Of a stretch of DNA of 64,000 bases, positions 45,105-56,035 are shown one piece after another. The position numbers and the translations under genes were made by a program. A model generated the notes under the pieces. It did not search any database. It was not told the DNA's origin and saw nothing but the letters and a program-made list of their open reading frames with translations. This stretch comes from Phallus indusiatus (Eukaryota; Basidiomycota; Agaricomycetes; Phallales; Phallaceae), in contig JAQFWX010000038.1 of assembly GCA_027605045.1 (NCBI GenBank), positions 124,001-188,000 of the forward strand, given 5' to 3'. Numbering within the stretch: the first letter of the stretch is position 1; every line of letters begins with the position of its first letter.

Positions 45105-45396
45105 TAGATGCACCCTCGTTGCCGACATCTAATAGATTCGACATTTTGTACATAGATCGCGAACAAAATGACATTCCTGATTCGAATCTAACTACCCCTG
45201 CTGCATCCCCTGATAAACCCAAAGAATCGCCTCCACCTGCTACACGCTCTGTTTCCATTCCATGTATGCTGTCGCCTTCTCAATGTCGCTCATTGCCAAG
45301 TGAATACCGACTCGCAGCTACCGCTGGTACGCAGAAGCTGGAGATCCCTGTAGAGCTACAGAGTGTTGACACTGGGACCTTGCTGCACAGCAAGGC

Positions 45397-45717
45397 TGTA
45401 ACGTTTCGTTACTTTTTATAGTGTACCGCTTGCGGTACACAGTTTATATCACGCTGTAGTTTCACGCCACAAGTAACAGACCAAAGTGCTGTATTTTCTT
45501 TGTGGAGTAAAACAGGTTGCGCGTGCTGAATCAGCACGCGCGTAGCTACTACTAATGTATAGTTATTACATAATGGCTCGCCGCGGCGCGGCGAGCCAGA
45601 GGCGTTAAGCGCCTCTGTTATTAGAGTAAGTAATAGTAACTACTGCAGAGGGCGAAGCCCTCTGCATATGCCTAAGTGGCATATACTCAATCCACCGCAT
45701 GCGGTGGATCTGTTACA
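45397..45717 (-). repeat. 3' LTR of hairpin element copy II
   Basis: A row of perfect palindromes: 45421-45440 (9-bp arms, 2-nt centre), 45519-45541 (11-bp arms, 1-nt centre), 45575-45597 (10-bp arms), 45597-45617 (8-bp arms), 45645-45665 (9-bp arms) and 45690-45709 (ATCCACCGCATGCGGTGGAT, a complete 20-bp palindrome). Confidence 0.93.
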
Positions 45718-45779
45718 TCCTCCCCTTGTGACTTGGACTCCAAGTCATAGGATCGCGAAGAGGAGGCATCTGACTGTAA

Positions 45780-47941
45780 TCAGTCAGAGGGATTGCTGTA
45801 GTCAATCTCCATGCTCTCCGAGGCACTCGGATGCGGTGCGTCAAGGTCCTCAGGGGGCCTCAACAATTCCTCGTCCGTCATCTGAATTGGGACGGACGGG
45901 GAGTAAACCTTATTAGGCGGGCCTGCCACGATACTGGCAGGTGATGCCGACGCATGGACGGCGGGGGCGGCTGACTGAGTCGTACGCGCCTTTTTTGTTG
46001 GACGATCCAGTCCACGGCGCACGCGATAGTCATGCGCGATGCGATTAACATCTTCTCCATTGGCGTAACGTTGGAGAAGGGGCGCGATCACCTCAGTGAC
46101 GCGTCTTGTCGTCGCTCCATTGGCGTGCATGGAGCGAATCACCTCCTCTATGGTAATGGAGGAGGGGGATTTGCACTCGAAGGAACGAGTGTAGCCTTCC
46201 ATGAGCGTGGAAGGCAGGTGGGTGGAGGAATTACCCCTACCACCGAGAACTTCTTCCCACACAGTAAGTGCGGGGTCGAGGAGGCATTCAGCCGCCTTCT
46301 CGAGGAACTTGGCACGTACTTCACGAGTACGTGTGACTCGTTTGAGCCATGCGAACACCTCAACATCTTGAGGGTTTAATGATCCATCCGACATTAGTCG
46401 GATGTAGGGAGGGACCTGGTTAGGGTCCGCATTCCAAGTATTGATTAAATACTTGATCTCGGGGTGGATTAACTCTCCCGAGATAAACACCACCGATAGA
46501 CGGTTGGCGGCAGCCTCCATAGCTTCAAGCTTGGCTGTTTTCCTCGCCAGGCGGCGCTCCTTCATGGATCTGCGCCAACGAGTCCATGCGTATGAAATAC
46601 GCATGTGAACCCCTCTGTCATCGGGGTACGTGAACACCGGGGGGTCGGTCCAAACCCGGGTTCCAATCTCGACGAACAATGGTTCGTCGAGGCTGCAGGT
46701 GTTATACCATGCAGTAGGATTGGGGGTGCCAGGCACCAGAGAATGATCCCCACTAACAGTGGGGTCGAAGCCCTTGACGAAGAAGGGCCATGGGTCCCTG
46801 TTGGAGTCCCATCCTGGCTTGGTCCGTGGATACGGACCAGAGGGCTTCCTTGGAGAAACCGGGGCAGCATCGCGAGAGCCCGATGCCTTGGTTGCATCAG
46901 CGTAGGTACGCTGAGGCTTGCGTTTGGTGGACGACGCGATGGAGGCGTCGTCATCATAGTCGTTATCATCGACTATGTCTTCCATGTCGTCGTCAGACGA
47001 CATGTCATTGAAGATATCTGTTAGGGCTACTCAGCTCACACTAGAGGGAGGGGATCCTAAGGTAAATATATTTGGGAGAACTAACTACTCACCTAGAGGG
47101 AGGGGATCCTAAGAGAACAAGCTTAGGGACCCTCACTCTAGGGACAGCGACTATATACATGAAAAACGATAGCGCGGCGTGCGGCCCTGACACAGCTAAG
47201 TGCCAGACGCCCAAACCGAACATAAGCGACGTGACGCCTACGGCGTCACGCCGGGTACGAGCGCGCGATGCGCGCAAGTAGAGAAAGTGGAATAGAGACA
47301 GAGGGAGCAAACGGAGGGTGGAGATAATATATGGGAAATATAAATAACGTAGAGGGAAATATATACCGATGATAATAAATGAGAAAAAATGAGGGGACGC
47401 GGTAGCGTACCCTGACAATATCAGGCAAAGGGGCTGCCTGGGGTGGCTCAGGCGCTTTGTCGGCCTGGTCTCTCGACCGCTTTTTGGAGGTTGATGGGGA
47501 AATCGACGGGCCTGCCGTCGACGCTGAACGTTCAAGTTCAGCAATACGAGCTTTCAACTCGTAGATACGACGATTCGCATCGTCGAGGTGATCTGTCAAG
47601 GACTTGACGTCCTTTTCAGCCTCTTCTAGACGTTCGTCTAGATGATAGTACTCCCTTTTTATGAAGGGAAAGGCCTTGTAAACGGCCTGCTTGACCACGT
47701 CATGGTCAAGGATGATTGCCCCGCTGCCAGCGGGGCCTGCCAGATGACTGGCAAAGTCGTTGCACGCAGTGCAACTATCATTGTTATGATAGACGGATAT
47801 ACATCCGTCCATCGCGTCTAAGGTCCATTCGGACCTCTGCAGAGCCAATTGAGCTTCTGCCTTTTTGAACCTACTAACAGGTTGCGGCGTAGGCGACCGC
47901 GAGCGTGATCATTCGCGTTGTTTTCCCTTGCTGTCAGGCAT
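45780..47941 (-). pseudogene. third ORF of hairpin element copy II, about 585 codons, function unknown
   Basis: ATG 47941 begins MPDSKGKQRE, and then a TGA (47911-47909) replaces an Arg codon present in copy I. The frame continues through an RS-like segment, a Cys pair (CTAC), a long coiled coil (HLDERLEEAEKDVKSLTDHL, RIYELKARIAELE) and a basic KKRSRD signal. There the solo LTR 47019-47417 interrupts it. Excision of that LTR with one ATATC copy restores the frame into a very acidic stretch (SSDDDMEDIVDDNDYDDD), a Trp-rich globular part (DPWPFFVKGFDP, YAWTRWRRSMKERRLARK), a helical part (VIRSMHANGATTRRVTEVIA) and an acidic end. It has no signal peptide or membrane helix, so it is not an envelope-type protein. 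I do not recognise the family. It is also present in copy I. Confidence 0.8.
47019..47417 (-). mobile_element. solo LTR D of the chromovirus family inside the third ORF of copy II
   Basis: 399 bp with a 5-bp duplication ATATC (47014-47018 and 47418-47422). It is the youngest layer of the nest, since it sits inside copy II, which sits inside a chromovirus of the same family. Confidence 0.93.
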
Positions 47942-48075
47942 GGGGGGTGTTGAGGGAGAAAAGACCGTGAACGGACTTTTGGGTTATATACTTGGGCGGC
48001 CTCATGGAGCGCCCAAGTGAAAATTACCTCACCGCGTAGCAGTGAAGTGCCAGTGGATCCCTGTGGGTGGGATCT

Positions 48076-51000
48076 TCAAGCAGATCCCCGAGTGGGATCT
48101 GAGCGCTTGTTGTTGGTCCGCGACTCTCCGTGATTGGACAGTCGTGGCAGCTGCCGAGACTCGCTTACGCCTCGTAATTGCAAGTACTCGTCTAGAGCTT
48201 GCAAGTCCTTACAGTTACTGTAAGGTTCCCAGGTGGTATCCCCAAGGGTCCACTGGACTAGGAACTCGAGATCTTTTTCGCGAGTTCCACTCCAGCGATG
48301 AGCTAGGAGTTCCTCGACGTGCCATTCAGCATCGTCTGGCTGTCCAAAGTCATACGCCGTGAGCGTATCGCGGCGTGGAAATCTCTCATCGTCATTGGCG
48401 ATGTGAGGTTTAATCAAATCCACGTGAAATACGGGATTTATGCGACGTTGCTTGAGCTCTTCAGAGAGCTCAAGTTTTACAGTAATGTTGTCCTTGACGG
48501 ACAGCACTTTGTATGGTCCCACATAACGCGGGATCAACTTCTTAACTCTCCCCTTGGGGAGGTTGAGGTTCCTCGTCGACAGATAGACGAGATCACCCTC
48601 TTTGTACTCCGGTGCATCGCGCCGTGAGTTGTTCGCGTAGTGAGCCTGTTTAACGCGATTGGCTATGATAGCGTCATGCGCTATCATGAGATTCCACTTA
48701 GCCTGTTGAGCAAAGTGTTGAACACCTTTGAATTTGGTGTTCGTCTCAATTTTTCTTCCCAAACTGGGAAGGTAGCCGTAATTGAGTTCAAACGGCGCGA
48801 AACCAGTGGTTTCGCTGGTGCTGCTATTAATAGCAAACTCCACCATTGGGATCCTTTCGGCCCAATCTTTTTGATCGTTCTGTATGACGGAACGAAGTAT
48901 TTGACCAATTGAGCGATTGGCTCGCTCGGTAGATCCATCCGTTTGCGGATGGAACGCCGTGGACATGAGCAATCGTGTCCCCATTAGGCGTTGCAGTTCC
49001 TGCCAGAACTTGGCAGTGAATCGTGCATCCCTGTCACTCACGATTGAGTCAGGGACACCGTGGAGTCTTACGACTTCACTGAGGTATAGCCAGGCTGTGC
49101 CATTGGCGGTCAGCTTGGTGGTGGTTGGCATCAGACGAACCATAGAGGTCAGTCTGTCAATCACGACGAATAGGAAGTCGTGGCTGTTTGAAACGGGTAA
49201 TGGACCGATGAAGTCCATTCCAATCGATTCCCAAGGTCTATTGGGAATCGGGAGTTGTTTTAACAGACCACTGGGGTGATTATTCTCCCCTTTATTGGTC
49301 TGGCACGCTCCGCAGGATCTGCAGAACGTATCGATGTCTTCAATCATCGATTTCCACCAGTACGCTTGTCTAACGTACTGAGACGTTTTGTAACGTCCAA
49401 AGTGCCCAACAATTTGGTGGGCCTCACTGATTATAATCTCAGTGATCCTCCTCCCCTTGTAAAGTGCGTTATGGGGGACGCATAATACGTCGCGGAGGAA
49501 CTGATTCTTGGTAAAGATCAGTTGGTTTTTAATTCCAAACGCCTTGTGAGCGTTTGGGTTGGCAAGGACCAGCTTAAATACTGGGTCCTTGTGATAACCT
49601 TGCTGTATCAGCGAGGTAAATTCAGCAAAGCCCTCAATTTTGGCTTTAAGAAGCTTGCTGTTTTGCTCTGCACTTAGAGCAAGTATATCCTCATCGGATT
49701 GCGCTTCTGTAATATCAGAAGGTGTAGTATTTGAGGGACCTTCAACTCGAGGTTCCTCTCGTACTCGTGAACGTGTAATAACGTTCACTCTCACTTCATC
49801 CCTTCTTTCGATGGGAAGATGATCCCCTTCGGGATCAAGTCTAACGTCAGCATTGACGTATACCTCCGGAGGGTGAACCTCATCCGGAGAGTCCTCTTCG
49901 TAATAACGAGAGAGGCCATCGGCGACATTGTTAGTGACGCCCTTGACATGAATCGTCTCGTAATCAAAACGAGACAGGTATTCATACCACCGTGCTTGGC
50001 GCGGTGACATGCGAGGCTGGGTCTTGAAGTGGACCATGGCCTCATTGTCCGTTACTAGGGTGAATCTTCGCCCTAGTAGTTTGTCTTCCCACTTGAGGAA
50101 GGCTTCAAGTACCGCGATGAGCTCATGCTCATGGGTGCGGTAGTTGTACTGCGCAGGGGTGAATTTCTTCGAGAGAAACCCTGCTGGCCTACATGTCTGC
50201 CATGTAGGCCCTTGCCCATAATAGGCACCGACGCCACATTTGGAGCCGTCGGTTACGACCCAAATTGGATCTGGGTCGTCCACGTTAATAGGCTTCAAGA
50301 TAGGAGCCTTTCGCGTGAGTGCTTTGATTGAATCAAAGCACTTGTTCAACAATGGCGTCCATACGAACGGTCTGTTGTTGTACGTACACCCTGATAGTGG
50401 TGTAGTGTATGCGGCTACCCCTGGTAGGTATGCCGCAACGTATTGTACGAGGCCCAGAAATTTCTGGACATCGTTATACGTGCGTGGAGTTCTCCACTCA
50501 CGTATTTTATCCATCTTCTCGTGATCAGGATGGATACCATCATCGTCGATGATGTAGCCTAAGCACTCCAGTCGCCTAGAGTACAAATCAACTTTACGAC
50601 TACTTAGGTAAAGTTGTGCTTCTCGCAGACGCGAGAAGGCATTCTCTAGATGCTGCTGATGCAGATCTATTGTGTTTGAATAGACGAACACGTCGTCTAT
50701 GTATGCATCCGTCGAACGACCGATGCAGTCCCTAAATATATGGGTCATCAGACGTTGAAACGTCGATGGGGCATTGCAGTCTCCTTGCTGCATGACATGG
50801 CTCTTGAAAGTGCCATAGATGGTGGCAAAGGTCGTCTTGTGGACGTCCTCTGGGACTATGCGTACCTGCTCGTACGCCTCAGTCAGATCAATCTTTGATC
50901 TGTATTTGTGTCTCGCCACGTTCTGGCGGATGGTTTCCTGGTCAGGGAAGGGCGTTACGTCCTTCTCTGTGTTTTCGTTCTGCAGGCGCAGATCGAACAC

Positions 51001-51477
51001 GGTCCGTAGTGCTAAGACCACGGCTCGTTTCTGCAGGCAAAGCATAGGGATTGCCTGTGTAGCTACAGTTGGTTCCCACCAACCTGCAGCTACGTATCGC
51101 TGAATCTTCTCAGCGAGTAGCGCTTTGAGCGCATCCGGGCACCTGGGAAGGTGGTACCGGATCTTCTTATTGGGTTCAATAAGAGGAATCTGATGATTCA
51201 CTTCCCGAAACGGGGGAAGTCGGGAAGGGACAGGACCGAAAAGGTCACTGTACTTGTTCTTCCAGTACTCGATGAGTGCTGGGATATTCTCTTCCGTCAT
51301 CGCAGGGACGGAGGAGCTGGAATGTTGGGTGCTGGCTAGCACCATCGCTCCTGTCTCAGGAGCGTGTCCAATCACATGGTGATTGGTGTCAATCACCTCG
51401 CCGTCGCGGGTGATTGTACCTCTGCTGAAATCCAGGCAGATGTTGTAGCGTCTCAGGAATGGGACGCCAATGATCAC
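48076..51477 (-). CDS. pol of hairpin element copy II (RT, RNase H, integrase, chromodomain)
   Basis: An open frame of 1133 codons from just after the protease region to the stop. RT: KIDLTEAYEQVRIVPEDVHK, QQGDCNAPSTFQRLM, YIDDVFVYS. RNase H: WVVTDGSKCGVGAYYGQ, HEHELIAVLEA, TDNEAMV. Integrase: zinc finger HQIVGHFGRYKTSQYVRQAY..CRSCGACQ; DDE core MDFIGPLPVS, VSDRDARFTAKFWQ, FHPQTDGSTERANRS. Then YVGPYKVLSVKDN and a chromodomain (WHVEELLAHRW, LEFLVQWTLGDTTWEP). The intact catalytic residues suggest an active polymerase, but the upstream gag-protease part is frameshifted, so this copy alone could not make the whole polyprotein. The ORF has no natural start of its own, since gag-pol is a single frame in this family. 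Confidence 0.9.
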   Translation of the reverse strand: MIIGVPFLRRYNICLDFSRGTITRDGEVIDTNHHVIGHAPETGAMVLASTQHSSSSVPAMTEENIPALIEYWKNKYSDLFGPVPSRLPPFREVNHQIPLIEPNKKIRYHLPRCPDALKALLAEKIQRYVAAGWWEPTVATQAIPMLCLQKRAVVLALRTVFDLRLQNENTEKDVTPFPDQETIRQNVARHKYRSKIDLTEAYEQVRIVPEDVHKTTFATIYGTFKSHVMQQGDCNAPSTFQRLMTHIFRDCIGRSTDAYIDDVFVYSNTIDLHQQHLENAFSRLREAQLYLSSRKVDLYSRRLECLGYIIDDDGIHPDHEKMDKIREWRTPRTYNDVQKFLGLVQYVAAYLPGVAAYTTPLSGCTYNNRPFVWTPLLNKCFDSIKALTRKAPILKPINVDDPDPIWVVTDGSKCGVGAYYGQGPTWQTCRPAGFLSKKFTPAQYNYRTHEHELIAVLEAFLKWEDKLLGRRFTLVTDNEAMVHFKTQPRMSPRQARWYEYLSRFDYETIHVKGVTNNVADGLSRYYEEDSPDEVHPPEVYVNADVRLDPEGDHLPIERRDEVRVNVITRSRVREEPRVEGPSNTTPSDITEAQSDEDILALSAEQNSKLLKAKIEGFAEFTSLIQQGYHKDPVFKLVLANPNAHKAFGIKNQLIFTKNQFLRDVLCVPHNALYKGRRITEIIISEAHQIVGHFGRYKTSQYVRQAYWWKSMIEDIDTFCRSCGACQTNKGENNHPSGLLKQLPIPNRPWESIGMDFIGPLPVSNSHDFLFVVIDRLTSMVRLMPTTTKLTANGTAWLYLSEVVRLHGVPDSIVSDRDARFTAKFWQELQRLMGTRLLMSTAFHPQTDGSTERANRSIGQILRSVIQNDQKDWAERIPMVEFAINSSTSETTGFAPFELNYGYLPSLGRKIETNTKFKGVQHFAQQAKWNLMIAHDAIIANRVKQAHYANNSRRDAPEYKEGDLVYLSTRNLNLPKGRVKKLIPRYVGPYKVLSVKDNITVKLELSEELKQRRINPVFHVDLIKPHIANDDERFPRRDTLTAYDFGQPDDAEWHVEELLAHRWSGTREKDLEFLVQWTLGDTTWEPYSNCKDLQALDEYLQLRGVSESRQLPRLSNHGESRTNNKRSDPTRGSA

Positions 51478-54400
51478 ATCATAGTGATCGATGTTGACGA
51501 TGTCAAAGTACTCTTGGACATCGATACCTCCAATTGGATTCGGGTGTACGTTCCATACTGGATGGAAGACTTGCTGCCCTTAACGGCCAGCTGCAGCACG
51601 ACAGGTTTGTCGAGCTTGAAGGTTCTTGCCCCGGTGGCAAGAGAGAAATGAGGGGACATGATCATCCCCTGGCATCCACTGTCGACTAGGCAGTGAGCCA
51701 ATTGGCCATTAACTGGCCAGAAACCCTCAATGGGTCTCGATGCGTTTCTGTCTCGTGTTGGGGCACGAGAGCTCACTCTAGCCGTATGGTCATAGAGTGG
51801 TTCCTTGCTCGTAGCGAGCGAGGACTCATTGTCATCCAATGGCGATGACTTGTGGACCCCGAAGTGCAGTCTGCGCTCCTCATACTCGTCACCAATTGTG
51901 AGGAGCATGTATACACTGGGACCATTGTCATCATCGTCCCATTGGTATTGGATGCCCTCGTCGTCCTCGACGGGGTCGTTGGTGGGCTCGTCTTGGGCCA
52001 CCTCTTCCTCCACAGCTTGTTCAGCTGTGGGGTCTTCCACGTTCTCCTGCGGGGCATCGTTCAATGTCTCGCCAGAGGTCTCTTCAACCTCTTCGATACG
52101 ACCCACATTGGCTCGTACCTGTCTCAGTCTGGGGCATGCATTTCTGTAATGTCCCACCTGCCCACAGTTGAAACACGTGGGAGGGGTAGTGCTAGTGCGA
52201 TTGTTCGTACTAGTTGGGGCAGTCCTAGCGGGCTGTGAGTTATGATTTCTCGAGCTTGATGAGCTCGAGGGTTCCCCAATGGGGAATTGCCATTAGTTCG
52301 CGTCTCATGAGGACGCGCAGAGGGACCGTGGTTCCTCTGGTTCAAGCGCATGTTGTTTGAGTGCGCTTGTCTGGCCAAGTTAGTGTGGCTGCTGCTGCTG
52401 CCACTACCACTACTGCCACTACTACCCGTTGGACGGGTAGTGCTTCCTTGGGAGGCCGTTATCGACCTCCGCTTCTTGAACGCCTCCTCTACTTGGATGG
52501 CGAGTGCAAGAAGTTCCTTAGCAGACATCTGCTCAGGACTACCGCCTCTGAATGCTACTTCAGCGGCGAGGCTGTGGTTCAGCCCATCAAGGAACCTCCT
52601 CCTGAATGTATAATCATCAGGAGGGTGCGCTAGTCTGTTGGCTAGCGTGAGTAACGCACTCATGTATTCGTGTACAGAGTGCGATCCTTGCCGTTCGCGT
52701 TCGAACTGGATCGCCACCTCACTTCTCGAGTGGGGTGGGAGGAATCGTTCGTGTAGTCTCCGTAGCGGGGACTAGGGTCCACTCATGCATGGGACGAGTA
52801 CCTCGTTCCACGTTCTGGGTGAACCACTCTTGTGCCAGCCCTTCTAGGCGCATGCCTAGAAAGGAGAGTTGCTCTGCTTGGCTGACTTCTCCAAGCAGGT
52901 GGTTTACGTGTAGCCAGCGTAACAGACCCGACACAAAGTTGTCGAAGTCCTCGGCTCTGGACGAGCCGCTATATGTGGGCGGGAGCCCTATCTTCGCTCC
53001 TGCTTTCGCAAGGGGCGAGTTGCCTGGCATCATATCCCTGTTTGCAATCAGGGCTTCTTGAACCATGGCTATGACGCCCTCAAGTACTGGGGCGTCGTCG
53101 TTGAAAGGGTCAAACCTTTCAACACGTTCCTCATCGAACGGTGTGGCGCGGAGATCCTCGCCATACTGTGGTCGACGAGCGTATCCATCATATGGATCGA
53201 TACGTGGTGCTTCTGCTGGGTTAGCAGATGCTTGCCTCTGCCCATTGGGCTCAGCACTTTGCCTTGGCAGTTGTCTGCCAGGGGGTGATGCTCTGTCGTC
53301 TGGACGACTTGAGCTTGTGGCTGGGTCTGGCGATGGGATCCTATCGCCAGTGATGGCATTATAGCCACCTTCAAGCACACGAGCATGGCGGACCGCGTTC
53401 ATACACGCGTCCCTCGCGATGCGGATCCTATCTTGGATGATCCGCATTTGCTGCTCGTTGGGAGTGTCAGTCTCGAGAGAGCCTGCTACAGCTTCCTCGA
53501 GCGCGTTAGTGGCCGTCTCCACAGCCCGTGCATGCGTACGGATTGCTCTGTCGGAGAGTAGCCTTGCTATCCTCTGGTATTCGAGGGCAGCTTGGGCGAC
53601 CACTTCAGCATCCTCTCGTGGGGGTGCTCCATTCCGCGACTGGTTCACCAGTCGCGTGGCTATCTCGGTATCGATATAGTCACCAACCGCGTCAGACTCG
53701 TGAGGCGGTTGTCTTGTGAAACGGTGCATTCGTCTCACTGTTTCTCTGCCAGCCTCTATTTCGGGGCCGGGGTTTCTAGGAGCTGTATATGCTGTAGCTC
53801 CTTGAGTAGGAGGTCTATCAGGACGCGTACTCGGTCCTGGGGTAACGTTCTGGGAACGTTGTCTGGTGCCTGTTGGTGCAGGCTCAGGGGATTGGGAATT
53901 ACCAGCTGTCGCTGGTGACGGACTGGCATATGTCGGTCCTGTCGGTGTAACAAACCTAGCTTGTGGGGCTGGGTTTGTGAATTGATATGCAAGGCGACTC
54001 GTCGGCCCTGCTGGTCTAGGACGAGTAGATCCAGTACCTGATGCAGGCGGATCTACCGCTCTGCTTTTTCCTTTGTCAGAGCGTGCTCGTGCAGGCTCTG
54101 CTTCAGGAGACAAGTCTGTCGTCCTGACTTGGTCCCTGTCAGTGCCTGTAGTAACAGGCTCTGGCTCAGGGTTTTCAACTCCTGCGTTGACGTTCTCGAT
54201 TAATCGAGCTAGTCTCTGCAGTTCTGACGGGGACATATTCCCGTTCCTCACGCCATCGAGTAACGATGCGTGAACAGCGTTCATTGTCTCGTCCCTTCGG
54301 ATGGACCTGTCGCTCCTGACGCTAAGTCTGGAGCGACCAGATGCTACGGACTTTACGTCCTCATCTTCTTCATCAGCGAGTTGGGGCTGATGTTCCATCG

Positions 54401-54590
54401 TCTGCGATGCAGAACGAGTGGGATTTTGTGTTGATGCATCCACTCTCTCCCATGTGGATGACTCTCCTTCGAGGGTTCCTTCCCTAGATGGGTCGGGATT
54501 TTCGGTTTGCACTGGCCCGGGTGGGTCAGGCTGATTGGAATCAGGTGTACCACGATCTGGTGCACTCTGACTCCTGGTAGTAGGAGCCAT
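51478..54590 (-). pseudogene. gag and protease part of gag-pol, hairpin element copy II, three frameshifts
   Basis: ATG 54590 (MAPTTRSQSAPDRG) is open to about 52,770, where a 2-nt loss relative to copy I shifts the frame. A 4-nt loss near 52,275 shifts it again just before the zinc knuckle, and a 1-nt loss near 51,535 shifts it after the protease. The protease motif is CLVDSGCQGM (Asp-Ser-Gly), and CCHC and capsid motifs match copy I. The two larger losses lie at short inverted repeats, as if small-hairpin processing changed loop or arm length. Confidence 0.85.
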
Positions 54591-54675
54591 TGAATCCTCC
54601 TGTAATAGGAAGGGTTAATTTCGCTTGCTTAATACAGCGGCGGGTTGTTTTTAACGCCTTTGGTGTTAAAAAAGA

Positions 54676-54996
54676 TGTAACGTTTCGTTACTTTTTATAG
54701 TGTACCGCTTGCGGTACACAGTTTATATCACGCTGTAGTTTCACGCCACAAGTAACAGACCAAAGTGCTGTATTTTCTTTGTGGAGTAAAACAGGTTGCG
54801 CGTGCTGAATCAGCACGCGCGTAGCTACTACTAATGTATAGTTATTACATAATGGCTCGCCGCGGCGCGGCGAGCCAGAGGCGTTAAGCGCCTCTGTTAT
54901 TAGAGTAAGTAATAGTAACTACTGCAGAGGGCGAAGCCCTCTGCATATGCCTAAGTGGCATATACTCAATCCACCGCATGCGGTGGATCCGTTACA
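54676..54996 (-). repeat. 5' LTR of hairpin element copy II
   Basis: 321 bp, one substitution from the other LTR (GGATCCGTTACA here, GGATCTGTTACA there). Confidence 0.93.
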
Positions 54997-55426
54997 AAGG
55001 CCATGCTAGACACTGGGGCTAGCGGTATGTTCCTCGACCGCAACTTTGTCGAGAAACATCGACTTCCCTCCGTACGTCTTGCTAAACCAATTCCCGTGTT
55101 TAACGTCGACGGTACACCCAATCATGCTGGCTCTATCACCCACGTCGTTGATCTGGTCGTTCGCTTTCGGGATCACTCTGAACGTACCTTGTTCGCCGTT
55201 ACCTCGCTCAAGTATCCCGTCTTGTTTGGGCTACCATGGTTCAAGGCCCACAATCCCGTTATAGATTATACAACTGGTCAGGTAGAGTTCATGCGCTGCA
55301 GCCCTAGTTGTCGGTCTTGTGCTCCGCGCTGGCCAGCGGGTAAGCTTTCTAAGCGTGCATTCCAGCAGATCCGACGCGCACCTCTGCCAGAACTTGACAG
55401 CACTGAAGCCGATGACCCTGATATAC

Positions 55427-56035
55427 TGTCACGACCCTCGTGCCACCCGATCCTAATCCGGACCTCTCCGAGGTCCGGCGCCCAAACCCCGTCCATATTT
55501 AGTATATCCGCCAAGTCCGAGTGTCAGTACTTGCCCAACAGTGCGTAGTCCGTTATTCTGTCCACGTCCGGTAAGTCCGAGGTCCGGACTTCGTCCGGAC
55601 TAGGACATTTCCTTATGGGGACATTCTGTCCGGAGCATTAGAAAGCAAGTGCCAGATATGTTTCTGGTGCTGTGCAACTAGTCTCCTTTTAGTTATATCT
55701 CCTTTAGTTCTAGTAGTCTAGCTTTTTGTATTTAAAGCCCCCAGACTTCGTCTGGGGCTCCCCAGTCTGAATATTAAGTTCATTTCGAGTCTATCCTCAG
55801 CCAGTCTCTTTATAATCAATTCTATTCTTATCTATTTCGCTTAAAGTCCGCTCCCAGTACTTGTCCGGACCTGCCCGGACTACGTCCGGGCTGTCTCGGA
55901 CTTCTAGTCCGAAATTAAGGGATATTCAGGGTCGTCTGAGTCGGCGCAGCACATAAGCTGAAGCCAAGTCCCTTTTGTCCCGTAGTCCGGACTCTCCGGA
56001 CTTCCACCCAGACGCCCGGAACACGGCGCGTGACA
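55427..56035 (+). mobile_element. solo LTR E, third Gypsy family, in the pol of chromovirus 2
   Basis: 609 bp, TGTCACGACCC..GCGTGACA, with a 5-bp duplication TATAC (55422-55426 and 56036-56040). It is rich in GTCCGGAC and related CCGGA/TCCGG words in both orientations, and has TATTTAAAG near 55,728. Its removal restores the chromovirus frame (DDPDIPDLVDVE). Confidence 0.92.

Larger units (their letters stand above)
45397..54996 (-). mobile_element. Hairpin-packed Ty3/Gypsy element, copy II, full length
   Basis: 9,600 bp including a nested 399-bp solo LTR. LTRs of 321 bp at each end (45397-45717 and 54676-54996) differ at one position, marking a very recent insertion. A 5-bp duplication AAGGC flanks it (45392-45396 and 54997-55001). 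Order on the minus strand: 5' LTR, 85-nt leader, gag-pol, third ORF, polypurine tract AAGGGGAGGA (45727-45718), 3' LTR. Coding parts carry several small indels and one stop despite the near-identical LTRs, so it was probably mobilised by proteins supplied from elsewhere. Confidence 0.93.

Noticed and set aside
45101..45421. Separate small protein between gag and the nested element
   Set aside because: It is the first part of chromovirus pol; its C-terminus reads into the LTR of copy II.
48917..49279. 120-codon plus-strand ORF opposite copy II pol
   Set aside because: It is antisense to integrase and appears again opposite copy I pol only because the sense codons are conserved.
55427..56035. 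Possibility that this is a host gene or pol spacer
   Set aside because: TG..CA ends, perfect TATAC duplication and frame restoration show that it is a solo LTR.
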